From an uncultured Bacteroidia bacterium (lineage in GTDB: Bacteria; Bacteroidota; Bacteroidia; Bacteroidales; Prolixibacteraceae): a DNA stretch of 64,000 nucleotides. This document shows, one piece after another, positions 1 to 8,942 of this stretch (position 1 is its first letter; each line of letters begins with the position of its first letter). The stretch spans positions 1 to 64,000 of the forward strand of contig CAIUAN010000030.1 of the NCBI GenBank assembly GCA_903897145.1. Direction: 5' to 3'. The notes under the pieces are model-generated. The model was not told where the DNA came from, searched no databases, and saw only the letters and a program-made list of their open reading frames with translations. The translations under genes were made by a program, and so were the position numbers.

Positions 1-1438
1 GAACTATTTTGGAAATGGAACCATCTTTGCGGAACAATACATTCAAAATGCACGTCATGTTGAAGTTCAGATAATAGGTGATAATCACAATAATATCATT
101 CACTTATACGAACGTGAATGTTCTATTCAGCGAAACCATCAAAAAATTATAGAGGAGGCTCCTGCCCTCTTTCTCTCCGAGGATTTAAGGACTGAAATTC
201 TAACTGCTGCAACAACAATTTCGCAAGCCCTGAAGTATAGAGGTGCAGGCACTGTTGAATTTTTGGTAGATGGCTCTGGACGCTTTTACTTTATGGAGAT
301 GAATCCACGAATCCAGGTAGAACATGCTATATCTGAGCAGATTACTGGTGTAGATATCGTAGATGAACAGTTACGTATTGTCTCAGGATTACCTTTGTCA
401 GTCTCTCAAAATGAGATTAAGGCTAAAGGGCACTCAATTGAGGTTAGAGTTTATGCAGAAAACCCTTCAACCGACTTCACACCATCTACAGCTTCTGTTC
501 TTTCGGATACTATACCAACTCACAAAGATATACGGATAGAAGCTGATCTAAACATCTTAAATTCATCTGGCAATCAGTTTGATCCTTTACTATTAAAGCT
601 TATTTCGACTGCTAAAGATCGAGCTTCTGCGATTCGTTTACTGCAATTGCAGCTTAAAGATCTTAATATCATTGGTCCTACAACTAATGCTAGTTATCTT
701 GATCGAATACTAGAACATCCTGCCTTCCAACAAAACAAAGTATCAATTGATTTTTGCAAAGTAGAACACGCTAGTTTAATCGCTGGTTATCACTCTTCGA
801 AGTCGTCGTCTGAAGTTTTGCCTATCCTTGCTGCGGCAGTCTATTTTAAATACCTAAAAAACAAACCTATAACAAGTCAAGATCCTTGGAGACAACTAAC
901 TTCTTGGCGGATAGCAGACGCTTCTATTCAATTGGTTGTTAATGGAGAGAATCATAAACTGGTGCCACATCTAAAGGAGAAGTTAAATCCATCAATAACA
1001 ATCAATAACATTAAATATTCATTTCAATTCAGTGAAAATTCTGAAAATAGCATTAACTTAATTTTTGCTAATCAAAATAGCAGAATTTCTGCTATTTTTG
1101 TTGATGAGAATGATCTTCTGATTTGTTATCAAAATATTCAGTATCAATGTTCTTTTCCTGGATCACTAAAAAGTTATCCTGAAAGCAATTACAACACTGA
1201 TAATGAGGTTCTAAATGAGAATGGCGAAATTAATTCGCCACTTCACGGACGGGTTTTAGAGATTAATATTTCCGAAAATCAACTCATAAAAAAAGGCGAT
1301 CTTATCATGATAATTGAAGCGATGAAGTCTGAAAATCGTATTTTATCACCTAAAGATGGTCGAGTAAGAAAAATAGCTGTTAATGTAGGGGCACAAGTCG
1401 CAGACCGAATGCCTTTAGTATTTCTGGAGGATTTTTAA
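1..1438 (+). CDS. Biotin-dependent acyl-CoA carboxylase alpha subunit, 5' truncated
   Basis: This is the C-terminal part of a biotin carboxylase with a fused biotinyl domain, as in 3-methylcrotonyl-, propionyl- or acetyl-CoA carboxylase alpha subunits. The open frame runs from base 2 with no stop, so the gene begins before the window. The first 90 codons hold the family motifs HVEVQI and ERECSIQR followed by HQK and EEAP, then the MNPRIQVEHA substrate-loop motif near base 300. After the biotin carboxylase C-terminal domain comes a poorly conserved linker. The last ~70 residues form a biotinyl domain with EAMKSEN, the biotinylated Lys codon being 1325-1327. The stop overlaps the next start (TAATG), so the two genes are translationally coupled. 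The acyl-CoA substrate cannot be fixed without the carboxyltransferase subunit, which must lie outside the window. Confidence 0.93.
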   Translation, partial: NYFGNGTIFAEQYIQNARHVEVQIIGDNHNNIIHLYERECSIQRNHQKIIEEAPALFLSEDLRTEILTAATTISQALKYRGAGTVEFLVDGSGRFYFMEMNPRIQVEHAISEQITGVDIVDEQLRIVSGLPLSVSQNEIKAKGHSIEVRVYAENPSTDFTPSTASVLSDTIPTHKDIRIEADLNILNSSGNQFDPLLLKLISTAKDRASAIRLLQLQLKDLNIIGPTTNASYLDRILEHPAFQQNKVSIDFCKVEHASLIAGYHSSKSSSEVLPILAAAVYFKYLKNKPITSQDPWRQLTSWRIADASIQLVVNGENHKLVPHLKEKLNPSITINNIKYSFQFSENSENSINLIFANQNSRISAIFVDENDLLICYQNIQYQCSFPGSLKSYPESNYNTDNEVLNENGEINSPLHGRVLEINISENQLIKKGDLIMIIEAMKSENRILSPKDGRVRKIAVNVGAQVADRMPLVFLEDF

Positions 1439-2580
1439 TGAATGAGTTATTAGCACAAGAGTACATTGATTATAGAGCCAAAGTAAGAGCATTTGCTGAA
1501 GCTGAAGTGAAGCCAATTGCTGTACATCAAGATGAAATAGAAGAATTTCCTGTCGAATTAGCCCTTAAAATGGGAAAGGCTGGGTTATTCGGCATAACAA
1601 TACCTAAAAAATACGGCGGACAAGGACTAGATTACCTCTCGTATATCATTGCCGTAGAAGAATTAGCACGCTTTGATAGCTCTCCAGCAGCAACTATTGC
1701 AGCACATAATTCACTAGGCATTAGTCCTATTTATGTTTTTGGCACGGAGGAGCAGAGAACTAGCTATCTACCAGAACTTTGCACAGGAGAGAAATTATGG
1801 GCTTTTGGTTTAACCGAGACCAATGCTGGCTCTGATGCAAAAGGGGTAGAAACGATCGCATCACTTGAAAATGGATTGTGGACAATTAATGGGGGTAAAA
1901 TGTTTATCACCAACTCGTGTTCAGAAATCGCAAAAGGAATTACTGCCCAGGCTATCACAGGTGAAAAAGATGGTAAGAAGGAGCTCTCTGCTATTCTACT
2001 TCCTCGTTCTACAGAAGGCTATACAACATCACCGATCAAAGGGAAATTAATGTGGCGTGCTGTAGATAACGGAAAGATAAATTTCAAAAACTGTAAAGTT
2101 CCAGAATCAAACCTTCTTGGCAAGCGTGGAGAAGGGATGAAAATTATGCTTTCGACATTAGATGGAGGAAGGCTATCAATTGCCGCAATAGGTCTTGGCT
2201 TAGCGCAGGGTGCTTTTGAAATGGCTGCCGATTACGCGTCCAAAAGAAAACAATTTGGTAAATCATTATCTGAATTTCAAGCAATCTCCTTTAAGCTAGC
2301 CGAAATGGCAACTAAAATTGAAATGGCTCGGAATACGTTATATCATACCTGCAGACTTAAAGAAGCTGGACTCCCGTTTGCAAAACAAGCTGCCATGTCG
2401 AAACTCTATTGTTCAGATATCGCTCGTGAAGTGGCAGACGACTCATTACAGATTCATGGCGCCTTCGGATTCCTGAAAGAAAACCACATAGAACGATTCT
2501 TTAGAGATCAGCGTCTACTTTCCATTGGTGAAGGTACCTCTGAGATTCTAAAAATGGTCATTTCAAGACATGTTTTATAG
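1438..2580 (+). CDS. Acyl-CoA dehydrogenase, short-chain/butyryl type
   Basis: FAD-dependent acyl-CoA dehydrogenase of 380 residues, the normal length. It introduces the alpha-beta double bond in acyl-CoA thioesters and passes electrons to ETF. Visible motifs are FGLTETNAGSDA and FITNS in the FAD/substrate region, KRKQFGKSLSEFQAI, and QIHGAFGF near the C-terminus. The catalytic base appears to be Glu365 in GEGTSEI. That is the position used by short- and medium-chain enzymes, whereas isovaleryl-CoA dehydrogenases carry Gly there and use a different Glu. On this basis butyryl- or 2-methyl-branched-chain acyl-CoA is more likely than isovaleryl-CoA. It overlaps the carboxylase subunit gene by one base, which suggests a shared acyl-CoA catabolic pathway. 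Confidence 0.93.
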   Translation: MNELLAQEYIDYRAKVRAFAEAEVKPIAVHQDEIEEFPVELALKMGKAGLFGITIPKKYGGQGLDYLSYIIAVEELARFDSSPAATIAAHNSLGISPIYVFGTEEQRTSYLPELCTGEKLWAFGLTETNAGSDAKGVETIASLENGLWTINGGKMFITNSCSEIAKGITAQAITGEKDGKKELSAILLPRSTEGYTTSPIKGKLMWRAVDNGKINFKNCKVPESNLLGKRGEGMKIMLSTLDGGRLSIAAIGLGLAQGAFEMAADYASKRKQFGKSLSEFQAISFKLAEMATKIEMARNTLYHTCRLKEAGLPFAKQAAMSKLYCSDIAREVADDSLQIHGAFGFLKENHIERFFRDQRLLSIGEGTSEILKMVISRHVL

Positions 2581-2620
2581 CCTTATCCAGGTTTCAATGC
2601 CTACCTAAACTTTCAAAATA

Positions 2621-3640
2621 ATGGCTTCTGACGATTCACAACGAAAATTAGATCATATTAGATTGGCTCTAGAATCTCAGACATTAGTCAACGAGGTGGA
2701 TGCTCGTTTTTATTACGAGCCAATGCTTGCTGGATTCCCGAATAAACCGCTACCGGAAACATTGTTCGCAGGCAAATCGCTAAAAGTTCCAATCTGGGTG
2801 TCAAGTATGACTGGTGGTCATCTTGAATCTGGAGCAATAAATCGAAACTTAGCCAGAGCGTGCAAAGAATTTGGCATGGGAATGGGACTTGGATCCTGCC
2901 GCATGTTACTAAGCGACGACACCTATTTTAAAGACTTCGACATTCGTTCGCTCATTGGCGATGAGAACCCCCTGTTTGCAAATCTAGGAATTGCTCAGAT
3001 TGAAAAGATGCTAGAAAGCAAGCAAACAGATGATTTAAGACGATTAATAGACCGATTACAAGCTGATGGTCTAATCATTCATATCAATCCACTGCAAGAG
3101 TGGGTTCAGCCTGAAGGCGATACAATCCAGCACCCTCCTATCGAAACCATTGAGAGACTTTTAGAAAAAATTGATTTTCAATTAATTATAAAAGAAGTAG
3201 GTCAAGGATTTGGACCACAAAGTATTCGTCGGTTATTACAATTACCTCTTGCGGCAGTAGAATTTGGAGCCTTTGGGGGAACAAACTTCTCGAAAGTCGA
3301 ACTTCATAGATCCTCCATAAAGGATAAAGAGCTATTCCAGCCATTTGTTCATGTAGGTTCTACCGCAGAAGAGATGGTCGATCTTATCAATGAAATGACT
3401 TTGAAAGGTGAAAAGTTCAAGTGTAATCAATTGATTATTTCTGGGGGTGTTCATAATTATCTTGATGGCTATTATTTGACACAGAAATCTGTCCTACCTG
3501 CCATTTATGCACAAGCTTCCTCATTCTTGCGTTACAGTCAAGGTGATTATAGCGAACTGCAACAGTTTGTTTCTGCCCAGATAGAAGGGTACCGAATGGC
3601 AACGAATTATTTAACGCTTAAAGATCCGAAGAGCAAGTAG
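2621..3640 (+). CDS. fni: Type II isopentenyl-diphosphate delta-isomerase
   Basis: FMN-dependent isomerase that interconverts IPP and DMAPP, the last step before prenyl chain building. The 339 residues show the family pattern: VSSMTGG near residue 65, GMGLGSCR near 90, NLGIAQ, then IHINPLQEWVQPEGD with the Gln-Glu pair that binds substrate and Mg2+, KEVGQGFG, and GAFGGTNFSKVE as the FMN phosphate loop. It has no resemblance to the Nudix type I isomerase. Its place directly before HMG-CoA reductase and the mevalonate kinases fits the usual link between type II isomerases and the mevalonate route. The start at 2621 is the first ATG after the upstream stop. Confidence 0.95.
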   Translation: MASDDSQRKLDHIRLALESQTLVNEVDARFYYEPMLAGFPNKPLPETLFAGKSLKVPIWVSSMTGGHLESGAINRNLARACKEFGMGMGLGSCRMLLSDDTYFKDFDIRSLIGDENPLFANLGIAQIEKMLESKQTDDLRRLIDRLQADGLIIHINPLQEWVQPEGDTIQHPPIETIERLLEKIDFQLIIKEVGQGFGPQSIRRLLQLPLAAVEFGAFGGTNFSKVELHRSSIKDKELFQPFVHVGSTAEEMVDLINEMTLKGEKFKCNQLIISGGVHNYLDGYYLTQKSVLPAIYAQASSFLRYSQGDYSELQQFVSAQIEGYRMATNYLTLKDPKSK

Positions 3641-3727
3641 GGAATTATCTTAGGAATCCTTCGCAATTCGAATAATAAAGTACACCAACCTATAGACGAA
3701 CTGTTAATCAATCTAATAGCTATTTAA

Positions 3728-5038
3728 ATGAGTGTTAAATCCGGATTTTCTAAATTCAATCGCAAACAACGTATTGAATACCTAGTAAATCACTCTGAGC
3801 TGAGTGAATCAGACGCTCTTGGCCTAAATGATTTCGATGCTCCAAACAGTGATCAACAACATGTTATTAGCGAAATGATAGAAAACCACATAGGAAACTT
3901 TCCTTTGCCTATGGGAGTTGTAAGTAATATGCTAATCAATGGTCATTCATTCTCGGTCCCATTTGTTACCGAAGAGAGCTCGGTTATTGCTGCAGCCTCT
4001 AAGGCATCTAAATTTTGGGCTGAACGTGGTGGGTTTAAAGCTAAAATAGAAGGACTAACCAAGAAAGGGCAGGTTCATTTCACTTGGAATGGCAATCCTA
4101 GTTCAATAGGCTCTTATTTTAAAGAGTTAAAATCAAAAATAAATGATGCCACCAGCGATCTAGCCAGTAAGATGGAACAACGTGGTGGTGGAATTAAAGA
4201 GATTAAATTGTTAGACAAGACTGCAGAGCTACCAAACTATTATCAATTGGATGTTAGCTTTGAGACAGCTAATGCGATGGGAGCCAATTTCATCAATAGC
4301 TGCCTTGAGAAAATGGCAGAGGTATTATTGGCCGACAAAGAGCTGAATAACGAAAAATATCAAGTTGAGATTATCATGTCGATACTCTCAAACTACACAC
4401 CAGACTGTAAAGTCATCTGTTGGGTAGAGTGTCCAATTGAAAAACTTCAAGGCTGGAACAACGAATTAACAGCTAATGAATTCGCCTTGAAATTCAAGCA
4501 GGCAGTCGATATTGCAAATCTAGATATATCCAGAGCAGTCACCCACAACAAAGGGATATTTAATGGGATTGACGCGGTGCTAATGGCCACAGGAAACGAC
4601 ACAAGAGCCACAGCAGCATCTGGACATGCGTTCGCCAGTCGTAGTGGTCAATACAGAGGACTTACTGCTATTTCATTAAGCGACGGCTTATTTAAATATC
4701 AACTCGAACTCCCCATCGCAATAGGAACTGTAGGCGGAATAACAAAAATACACCCAGTTGTAAAAACAGTCATGTCGGTTTTAAATAACCCAGATGCACC
4801 CAGACTTATGTCCATAGCTGCTGCTGCAGGCCTTGCCAATAACTTTGCTGCGGTTTCATCATTGATCACAACGGGAATCCAGAAAGGTCATATGAAAATG
4901 CACCTTTCGAACATGCTTCATGAATTTAAGGTTACGGAAGCAGAAAAACATCAGGTAATAGCTCACTTTGCGAATGAGACAATAAGCTTCAAGGCTGTTG
5001 AAGAGTATATTCAGCTCATTAGAAATTCAAAATCGTAG
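3728..5038 (+). CDS. mvaA: Hydroxymethylglutaryl-CoA reductase, class II
   Basis: Soluble HMG-CoA reductase of 436 residues without membrane segments, with the class II layout known from Pseudomonas mevalonii. The N-terminal GFSKFNRKQRIEYL motif and MIENHIGNFPLPMGV are characteristic. The catalytic residues can be placed: Glu82/83 in VTEESS, Lys275 in THNKGIFNGIDAV, Asp291 in ATGNDTRA and His388 in the C-terminal GHMKMHL flap. Some class II enzymes degrade mevalonate, but here the gene sits in a block of mevalonate kinases, decarboxylase and IPP isomerase, so biosynthesis is the likely direction. Cofactor preference (NADH or NADPH) cannot be read reliably. Confidence 0.96.
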   Translation: MSVKSGFSKFNRKQRIEYLVNHSELSESDALGLNDFDAPNSDQQHVISEMIENHIGNFPLPMGVVSNMLINGHSFSVPFVTEESSVIAAASKASKFWAERGGFKAKIEGLTKKGQVHFTWNGNPSSIGSYFKELKSKINDATSDLASKMEQRGGGIKEIKLLDKTAELPNYYQLDVSFETANAMGANFINSCLEKMAEVLLADKELNNEKYQVEIIMSILSNYTPDCKVICWVECPIEKLQGWNNELTANEFALKFKQAVDIANLDISRAVTHNKGIFNGIDAVLMATGNDTRATAASGHAFASRSGQYRGLTAISLSDGLFKYQLELPIAIGTVGGITKIHPVVKTVMSVLNNPDAPRLMSIAAAAGLANNFAAVSSLITTGIQKGHMKMHLSNMLHEFKVTEAEKHQVIAHFANETISFKAVEEYIQLIRNSKS

Positions 5039-5045
5039 TAAGAGC

Positions 5046-5990
5046 ATGAAATCCTTTGTTGCAAATACAAAACTGATGATTTCTGGTGAATATCTTGTTC
5101 TAGAAGGAGCATTAGCCTTGGCTTTACCATTAAAACATAAGCAGGAACTATCGGTTTTAGAACAATCAGGCACACCATCAATCGAATGGAAATCATTCAT
5201 TAATAATGATTTGTGGTTTGAACTCAACGTATCATTGCCAAATTTTGAAATCTTAACCACAACTGATTTCAAAATGGCTCAAACTTTAGTGAGTTTATTG
5301 AAGAGTGCAGGGCAACTGAATCCCCATTTTTTAAAAGTTCAACATAATTATATGGTCACTTCGGTGATGGACTTCAAACCTGAATGGGGTATCGGCTCAA
5401 GCAGCACGCTGGTTTCCAATCTAGCTTCATGGGCCGAATGTGACCCATTTGAGCTAAATAAGTCAGTCTTCGGTGGTTCGGGCTATGATATTGCCTGCGC
5501 ACGGACTTCTACGCCGATTATGTATCACCTGGATAAATCTGTGTCATGCTACCGCGAAGCTGAATTTCACCCGCAATTTCACAAGAACTTATATTTTATT
5601 TATCTGAACATAAAACAGAGTTCAAAGGATAGCATTCAGAAGACCGATCTTTCACGAGTAACAAAAGCGTCAATAGACCGCATTTCGGCTATCTCAAGTG
5701 CAATGGAGTTATCAGATAGTCTACAAATCTTCCAAAATCTGCTCGAAGAACACGAGAACATAATTTCAGAAACACTTCAAGTAAAAAAAGTCAAAGACTT
5801 GTTTTTTAATGACTTTAACGGATCAATTAAATCACTCGGAGCCTGGGGAGGCGATTTTATTCTAGCTGCCTCTTCAGAAACTGAATCAGCTGTTAAAAAC
5901 TACTTTGAACAAAAAGGGTTTAAAACATTTTTTAGATTTTCAGAATTCATTTTACCGAATGACAAACTAGAATTAAACTCTCTATCATAA
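5046..5990 (+). CDS. GYDIA-family GHMP kinase, candidate phosphomevalonate kinase
   Basis: Small-molecule kinase of the GHMP superfamily, 314 residues from the ATG at 5046. An in-frame upstream ATG at 4998 lies inside the HMG-CoA reductase gene and would add 16 residues without family similarity. The N-terminus KLMISGEYLVL is the GHMP motif 1, GIGSSSTL near residue 115 is the phosphate-binding motif 2, and GAWGGDF near the C-terminus is motif 3. Residues 146-150 spell GYDIA, the signature that names this Bacteroidota family. The surrounding genes supply every other step from HMG-CoA to IPP, so the missing phosphomevalonate kinase step is the natural assignment. That is inference from context, because sequence alone only shows a GHMP kinase. 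Confidence 0.88.
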   Translation: MKSFVANTKLMISGEYLVLEGALALALPLKHKQELSVLEQSGTPSIEWKSFINNDLWFELNVSLPNFEILTTTDFKMAQTLVSLLKSAGQLNPHFLKVQHNYMVTSVMDFKPEWGIGSSSTLVSNLASWAECDPFELNKSVFGGSGYDIACARTSTPIMYHLDKSVSCYREAEFHPQFHKNLYFIYLNIKQSSKDSIQKTDLSRVTKASIDRISAISSAMELSDSLQIFQNLLEEHENIISETLQVKKVKDLFFNDFNGSIKSLGAWGGDFILAASSETESAVKNYFEQKGFKTFFRFSEFILPNDKLELNSLS

Positions 5991-6063
5991 CCGTTTCTTA
6001 AAGAAAAATGAAAATTATTACAACTAGCAATTCAATAAATAGTTCAAGTTTAAATAGACTTAA

Positions 6064-7134
6064 ATGAGCGAAGACTTTATAAAATTAGGATGGAAAGCCC
6101 CTTCGAATATTGCACTTGTCAAATATTGGGGTAAAAAAGAGAATCAAATTCCAGCCAATGCCTCTCTAAGTATTACGTTGGACCATGCTACCACCTCTAC
6201 TTATCTATCCTTTAAGGCAAAAAAAGTTAAAGACAATAGGCTTAGTTTAACCTATTTTTTTCATCAACAGAGACAAGAAAAGTTTGAAAATAAAATTGCT
6301 GCCCTTCTTAATCGACTGATTAACGAGCTGCCATTTTTACTAGATTACGAATTAGTTTTTCATAGCGAGAATAATTTTCCACACTCGACAGGGATAGCTT
6401 CTTCGGCATCTTCAATGGCTGCATTAGCTTTATGCTTAGTTAATATGGAATTATTAGTTAAACAATCACATCAAGTTAACGAAACGTTTTTTCATCGAGC
6501 TTCGCATATTGCTCGACTAGGTTCTGGCAGTGCTTCAAGATCAATTTATGGCGGATTAGTTTCCTGGGGATCGATAAATGGAGAGAGAGGCACTTCTGAT
6601 CTTTTTGCATCACCATTTAAACTGAACGAAACAAGTAGACTTCATTCTGTCCGCGATATTATCCTTATTGTAAGTTCGCAAGAGAAATCAATGTCGAGCA
6701 GCATCGGCCATTCTCAAATGGAACAACACCCTTATCGAAATGGTCGAATAAATCAAGCGAATACTAACATTTCCGACTTATTAAGTAGCGTGCGCAACAG
6801 TGATTACGCCAATATTGCTAAAATTGCAGAACTTGAAGCTTTATCGCTCCATGCCTTACTAATGACCTCTGGACCGGATGGGTTTTTATTAAAACCGAAC
6901 ACACTTCAGATCATTGAAGAGATAAAAAGATTCAGACATAAGCATCAGCTAGATCTTTTCTTCACCATTGATGCTGGCCCTAATGTTCATCTGATCTATT
7001 ACGAAGATCAACGCGAACAAGTTTTGTCATTTGTTGAAAATACCCTTAGTATCTATTGTGAAAATGGGAAATGGATCGATGACAAGATCGGCGAAGGTCC
7101 AGTCTGTCTTACCCCTGAAACGTTCAATTTGTAA
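6064..7134 (+). CDS. mvaD: Diphosphomevalonate decarboxylase
   Basis: ATP-dependent decarboxylase turning mevalonate 5-diphosphate into IPP, GHMP fold, 356 residues. The family signature is easy to follow: KYWGK near the N-terminus, ASLSITLDHATT, STGIASSASSMAAL (phosphate loop), RLGSGSASRSIYGG, and FTIDAGPNVHL. The catalytic Asp of this family is the one within the SGSASRS region loop, and the conserved AGPN motif is intact. The ATG is at 6064. The stop overlaps the start of the mevalonate kinase gene by one base (TAATG), so the two products are probably made in fixed ratio. Confidence 0.94.
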   Translation: MSEDFIKLGWKAPSNIALVKYWGKKENQIPANASLSITLDHATTSTYLSFKAKKVKDNRLSLTYFFHQQRQEKFENKIAALLNRLINELPFLLDYELVFHSENNFPHSTGIASSASSMAALALCLVNMELLVKQSHQVNETFFHRASHIARLGSGSASRSIYGGLVSWGSINGERGTSDLFASPFKLNETSRLHSVRDIILIVSSQEKSMSSSIGHSQMEQHPYRNGRINQANTNISDLLSSVRNSDYANIAKIAELEALSLHALLMTSGPDGFLLKPNTLQIIEEIKRFRHKHQLDLFFTIDAGPNVHLIYYEDQREQVLSFVENTLSIYCENGKWIDDKIGEGPVCLTPETFNL

Positions 7135-8045
7135 TGAATTATCCGGCCAAGATTATTTTATTTGGAGAATATGGAGTTCTTCTTGGAGCAAAGGCATTAG
7201 CTATGCCCTATTCGAAATTCAGTGGCCAAATCATTCTAAAACCTGCGCATAATACGAATACTGATGAATTATTGGCCTCTTCGCATACTAGCTTAAAGAA
7301 GCTTTATCAATATTTCAGATCTAATGCTATTAATTTTCAATACTTAAACCTTGATTTATTTGAGAGTGAGTTAAGACAAGGAGTGCTCTTCCAATCAACC
7401 ATACCGAATGGATCGGGACTGGGTAGTTCAGGGGCTGTCTCTGCTGCTATTTACGGTAGATACCTGTTTGAAGGCTCTGAAACAGCAGATCTAATGGTGA
7501 TTAAGCAGCGTTTATCTGCTATTGAATCATGTTTCCATCAGGTTAGTTCTGGCATCGACCCATTAATATCGCGGATCAACAAGCCCATACTAATTGATGC
7601 GCAGAATACTATTATTCGCGAAATAGATTTAACCGCCTTCTTTAAAACCTATACCCTATTTCTGATTAACTCAAATAAACAAGGGGAAACTGGCTTGCTG
7701 GTGGCTAATTTCATGAATAAATTAAATCAGGCAGAGTTTAAAGAGCAGATAGAAAATAACTATATTCCGATAATTAATCGAACTATAGAGTCGCTTTTGG
7801 CGAATGATTTCAGTACTTTTGAGACTTCACTGACTGAATATTCATCATTTCAATATTCACAGATGGATTGGCTTATTGCAGAACAGTATTTGGAGCATTT
7901 TGAATATGGCATTTCAAGTGGTGACTTTCAGTTAAAAATTTGTGGATCAGGTGGTGGTGGATTCTTAATAGGAATCGCTAAAAACCAAACAATAGCTGAA
8001 AACTATTTTAAGTTAAACCATCTTGATTACACCATTGTTAATTAA
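7134..8045 (+). CDS. mvk: Mevalonate kinase
   Basis: GHMP kinase of 303 residues that phosphorylates mevalonate. Motif 1 is the N-terminal PAKIILFGEYGVLLGA, motif 2 is PNGSGLGSSGAVSAA near residue 91, and motif 3 is CGSGGGGFLIG near the C-terminus. SGIDPLIS in the middle carries the Asp expected as catalytic base in mevalonate kinases. It is coupled by a one-base overlap to the decarboxylase and closes the mevalonate block. A different sugar or isoprenoid kinase is possible from fold alone, but the context makes mevalonate the best substrate. Confidence 0.9.
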   Translation: MNYPAKIILFGEYGVLLGAKALAMPYSKFSGQIILKPAHNTNTDELLASSHTSLKKLYQYFRSNAINFQYLNLDLFESELRQGVLFQSTIPNGSGLGSSGAVSAAIYGRYLFEGSETADLMVIKQRLSAIESCFHQVSSGIDPLISRINKPILIDAQNTIIREIDLTAFFKTYTLFLINSNKQGETGLLVANFMNKLNQAEFKEQIENNYIPIINRTIESLLANDFSTFETSLTEYSSFQYSQMDWLIAEQYLEHFEYGISSGDFQLKICGSGGGGFLIGIAKNQTIAENYFKLNHLDYTIVN

Positions 8046-8083
8046 TTGACATTTTGAATTACTCGAAAAATATTTTTTAAGAT

Positions 8084-8938
8084 ATGACTACAGCAACTCG
8101 AAGACTTCCCAATTGGATGAAAACACCTCTCCCCTCTGGAAAGGAATATGTGGAGTTAAAAAATTTAGCCGCTGCACAGCAACTAAATACAATTTGTGTG
8201 AGTGGCAACTGTCCAAACAAAGCAGAGTGCTGGGGAGCATCTACAGCTAGCTTTATGATTTTGGGTGAGAAATGTACACGTAACTGTCGTTTTTGTGATG
8301 TTAAGAATATGATTCCAGATGCTGTTGACTGGAATGAACCTCTACGATTAGCTGAAACAATAAAAGCATTAAAGATTAAACATTGTGTGATCACCTCAGT
8401 AACACGCGACGATCTTGAAGATGGTGGCTCTGCCTTCTGGGCGAAGACGATCACAACCATCAAAGAAGTCAACCCAGGAATCACCATGGAAACACTGATT
8501 CCTGACTTCTATGCTAACAGCGCCCACATTCAAAAAGTTATTGATGCAAAACCAGAAGTTATCTCACATAATATGGAGACTGTTCGTCGATTAACGCCTA
8601 AAGTTCGTGATGTGGCAAGATATGATCGAAGTTTAAAAGTTGTCGAGCTTATTGCAGCATCTGGCATAGTGCCAAAATCGGGCATTATGGTGGGATTAGG
8701 CGAAACTGAAGAAGAAGTACTTGAAACAATGGACGATTTGCTTAAATCGGGCTGTAAAGTGCTTACAATCGGTCAGTATTTGCAGCCAACAGCTCACCAT
8801 CTAAAGATTGAAGAGTTTATAACACCTGAAGTATTCATAAAATACCGCGAAGCGGCTCTTGAAAAAGGGTTTAAGATGGTTGAAAGTAGTCCACTTGTTC
8901 GCTCCTCTTATCGCGCCGAGCGTCATATTCACGCTTAA
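8084..8938 (+). CDS. lipA: Lipoyl synthase
   Basis: Radical SAM enzyme inserting two sulfurs into octanoylated lipoyl domains, 284 residues. Two cluster motifs are visible. The auxiliary 4Fe-4S site is formed by Cys residues in VSGNCPNKAECWG and the Cys upstream (CVSGNC), and the SAM cluster motif is CTRNCRFC. The conserved C-terminal Arg-Ser-Ser-Tyr sequence VRSSYRAERH is present. Its products are needed by SucB, encoded 15 kb away, and by other 2-oxoacid dehydrogenases or glycine cleavage. It lies 38 bases after mevalonate kinase on the same strand, so it may be read from the same transcript. Confidence 0.97.
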   Translation: MTTATRRLPNWMKTPLPSGKEYVELKNLAAAQQLNTICVSGNCPNKAECWGASTASFMILGEKCTRNCRFCDVKNMIPDAVDWNEPLRLAETIKALKIKHCVITSVTRDDLEDGGSAFWAKTITTIKEVNPGITMETLIPDFYANSAHIQKVIDAKPEVISHNMETVRRLTPKVRDVARYDRSLKVVELIAASGIVPKSGIMVGLGETEEEVLETMDDLLKSGCKVLTIGQYLQPTAHHLKIEEFITPEVFIKYREAALEKGFKMVESSPLVRSSYRAERHIHA

Positions 8939-8942
8939 TCGC

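Noticed and set aside
8077-8487. 136-codon open frame opposite lipA
   Set aside because: It lies wholly inside the strongly conserved lipA gene on the other strand, with no recognisable motif.
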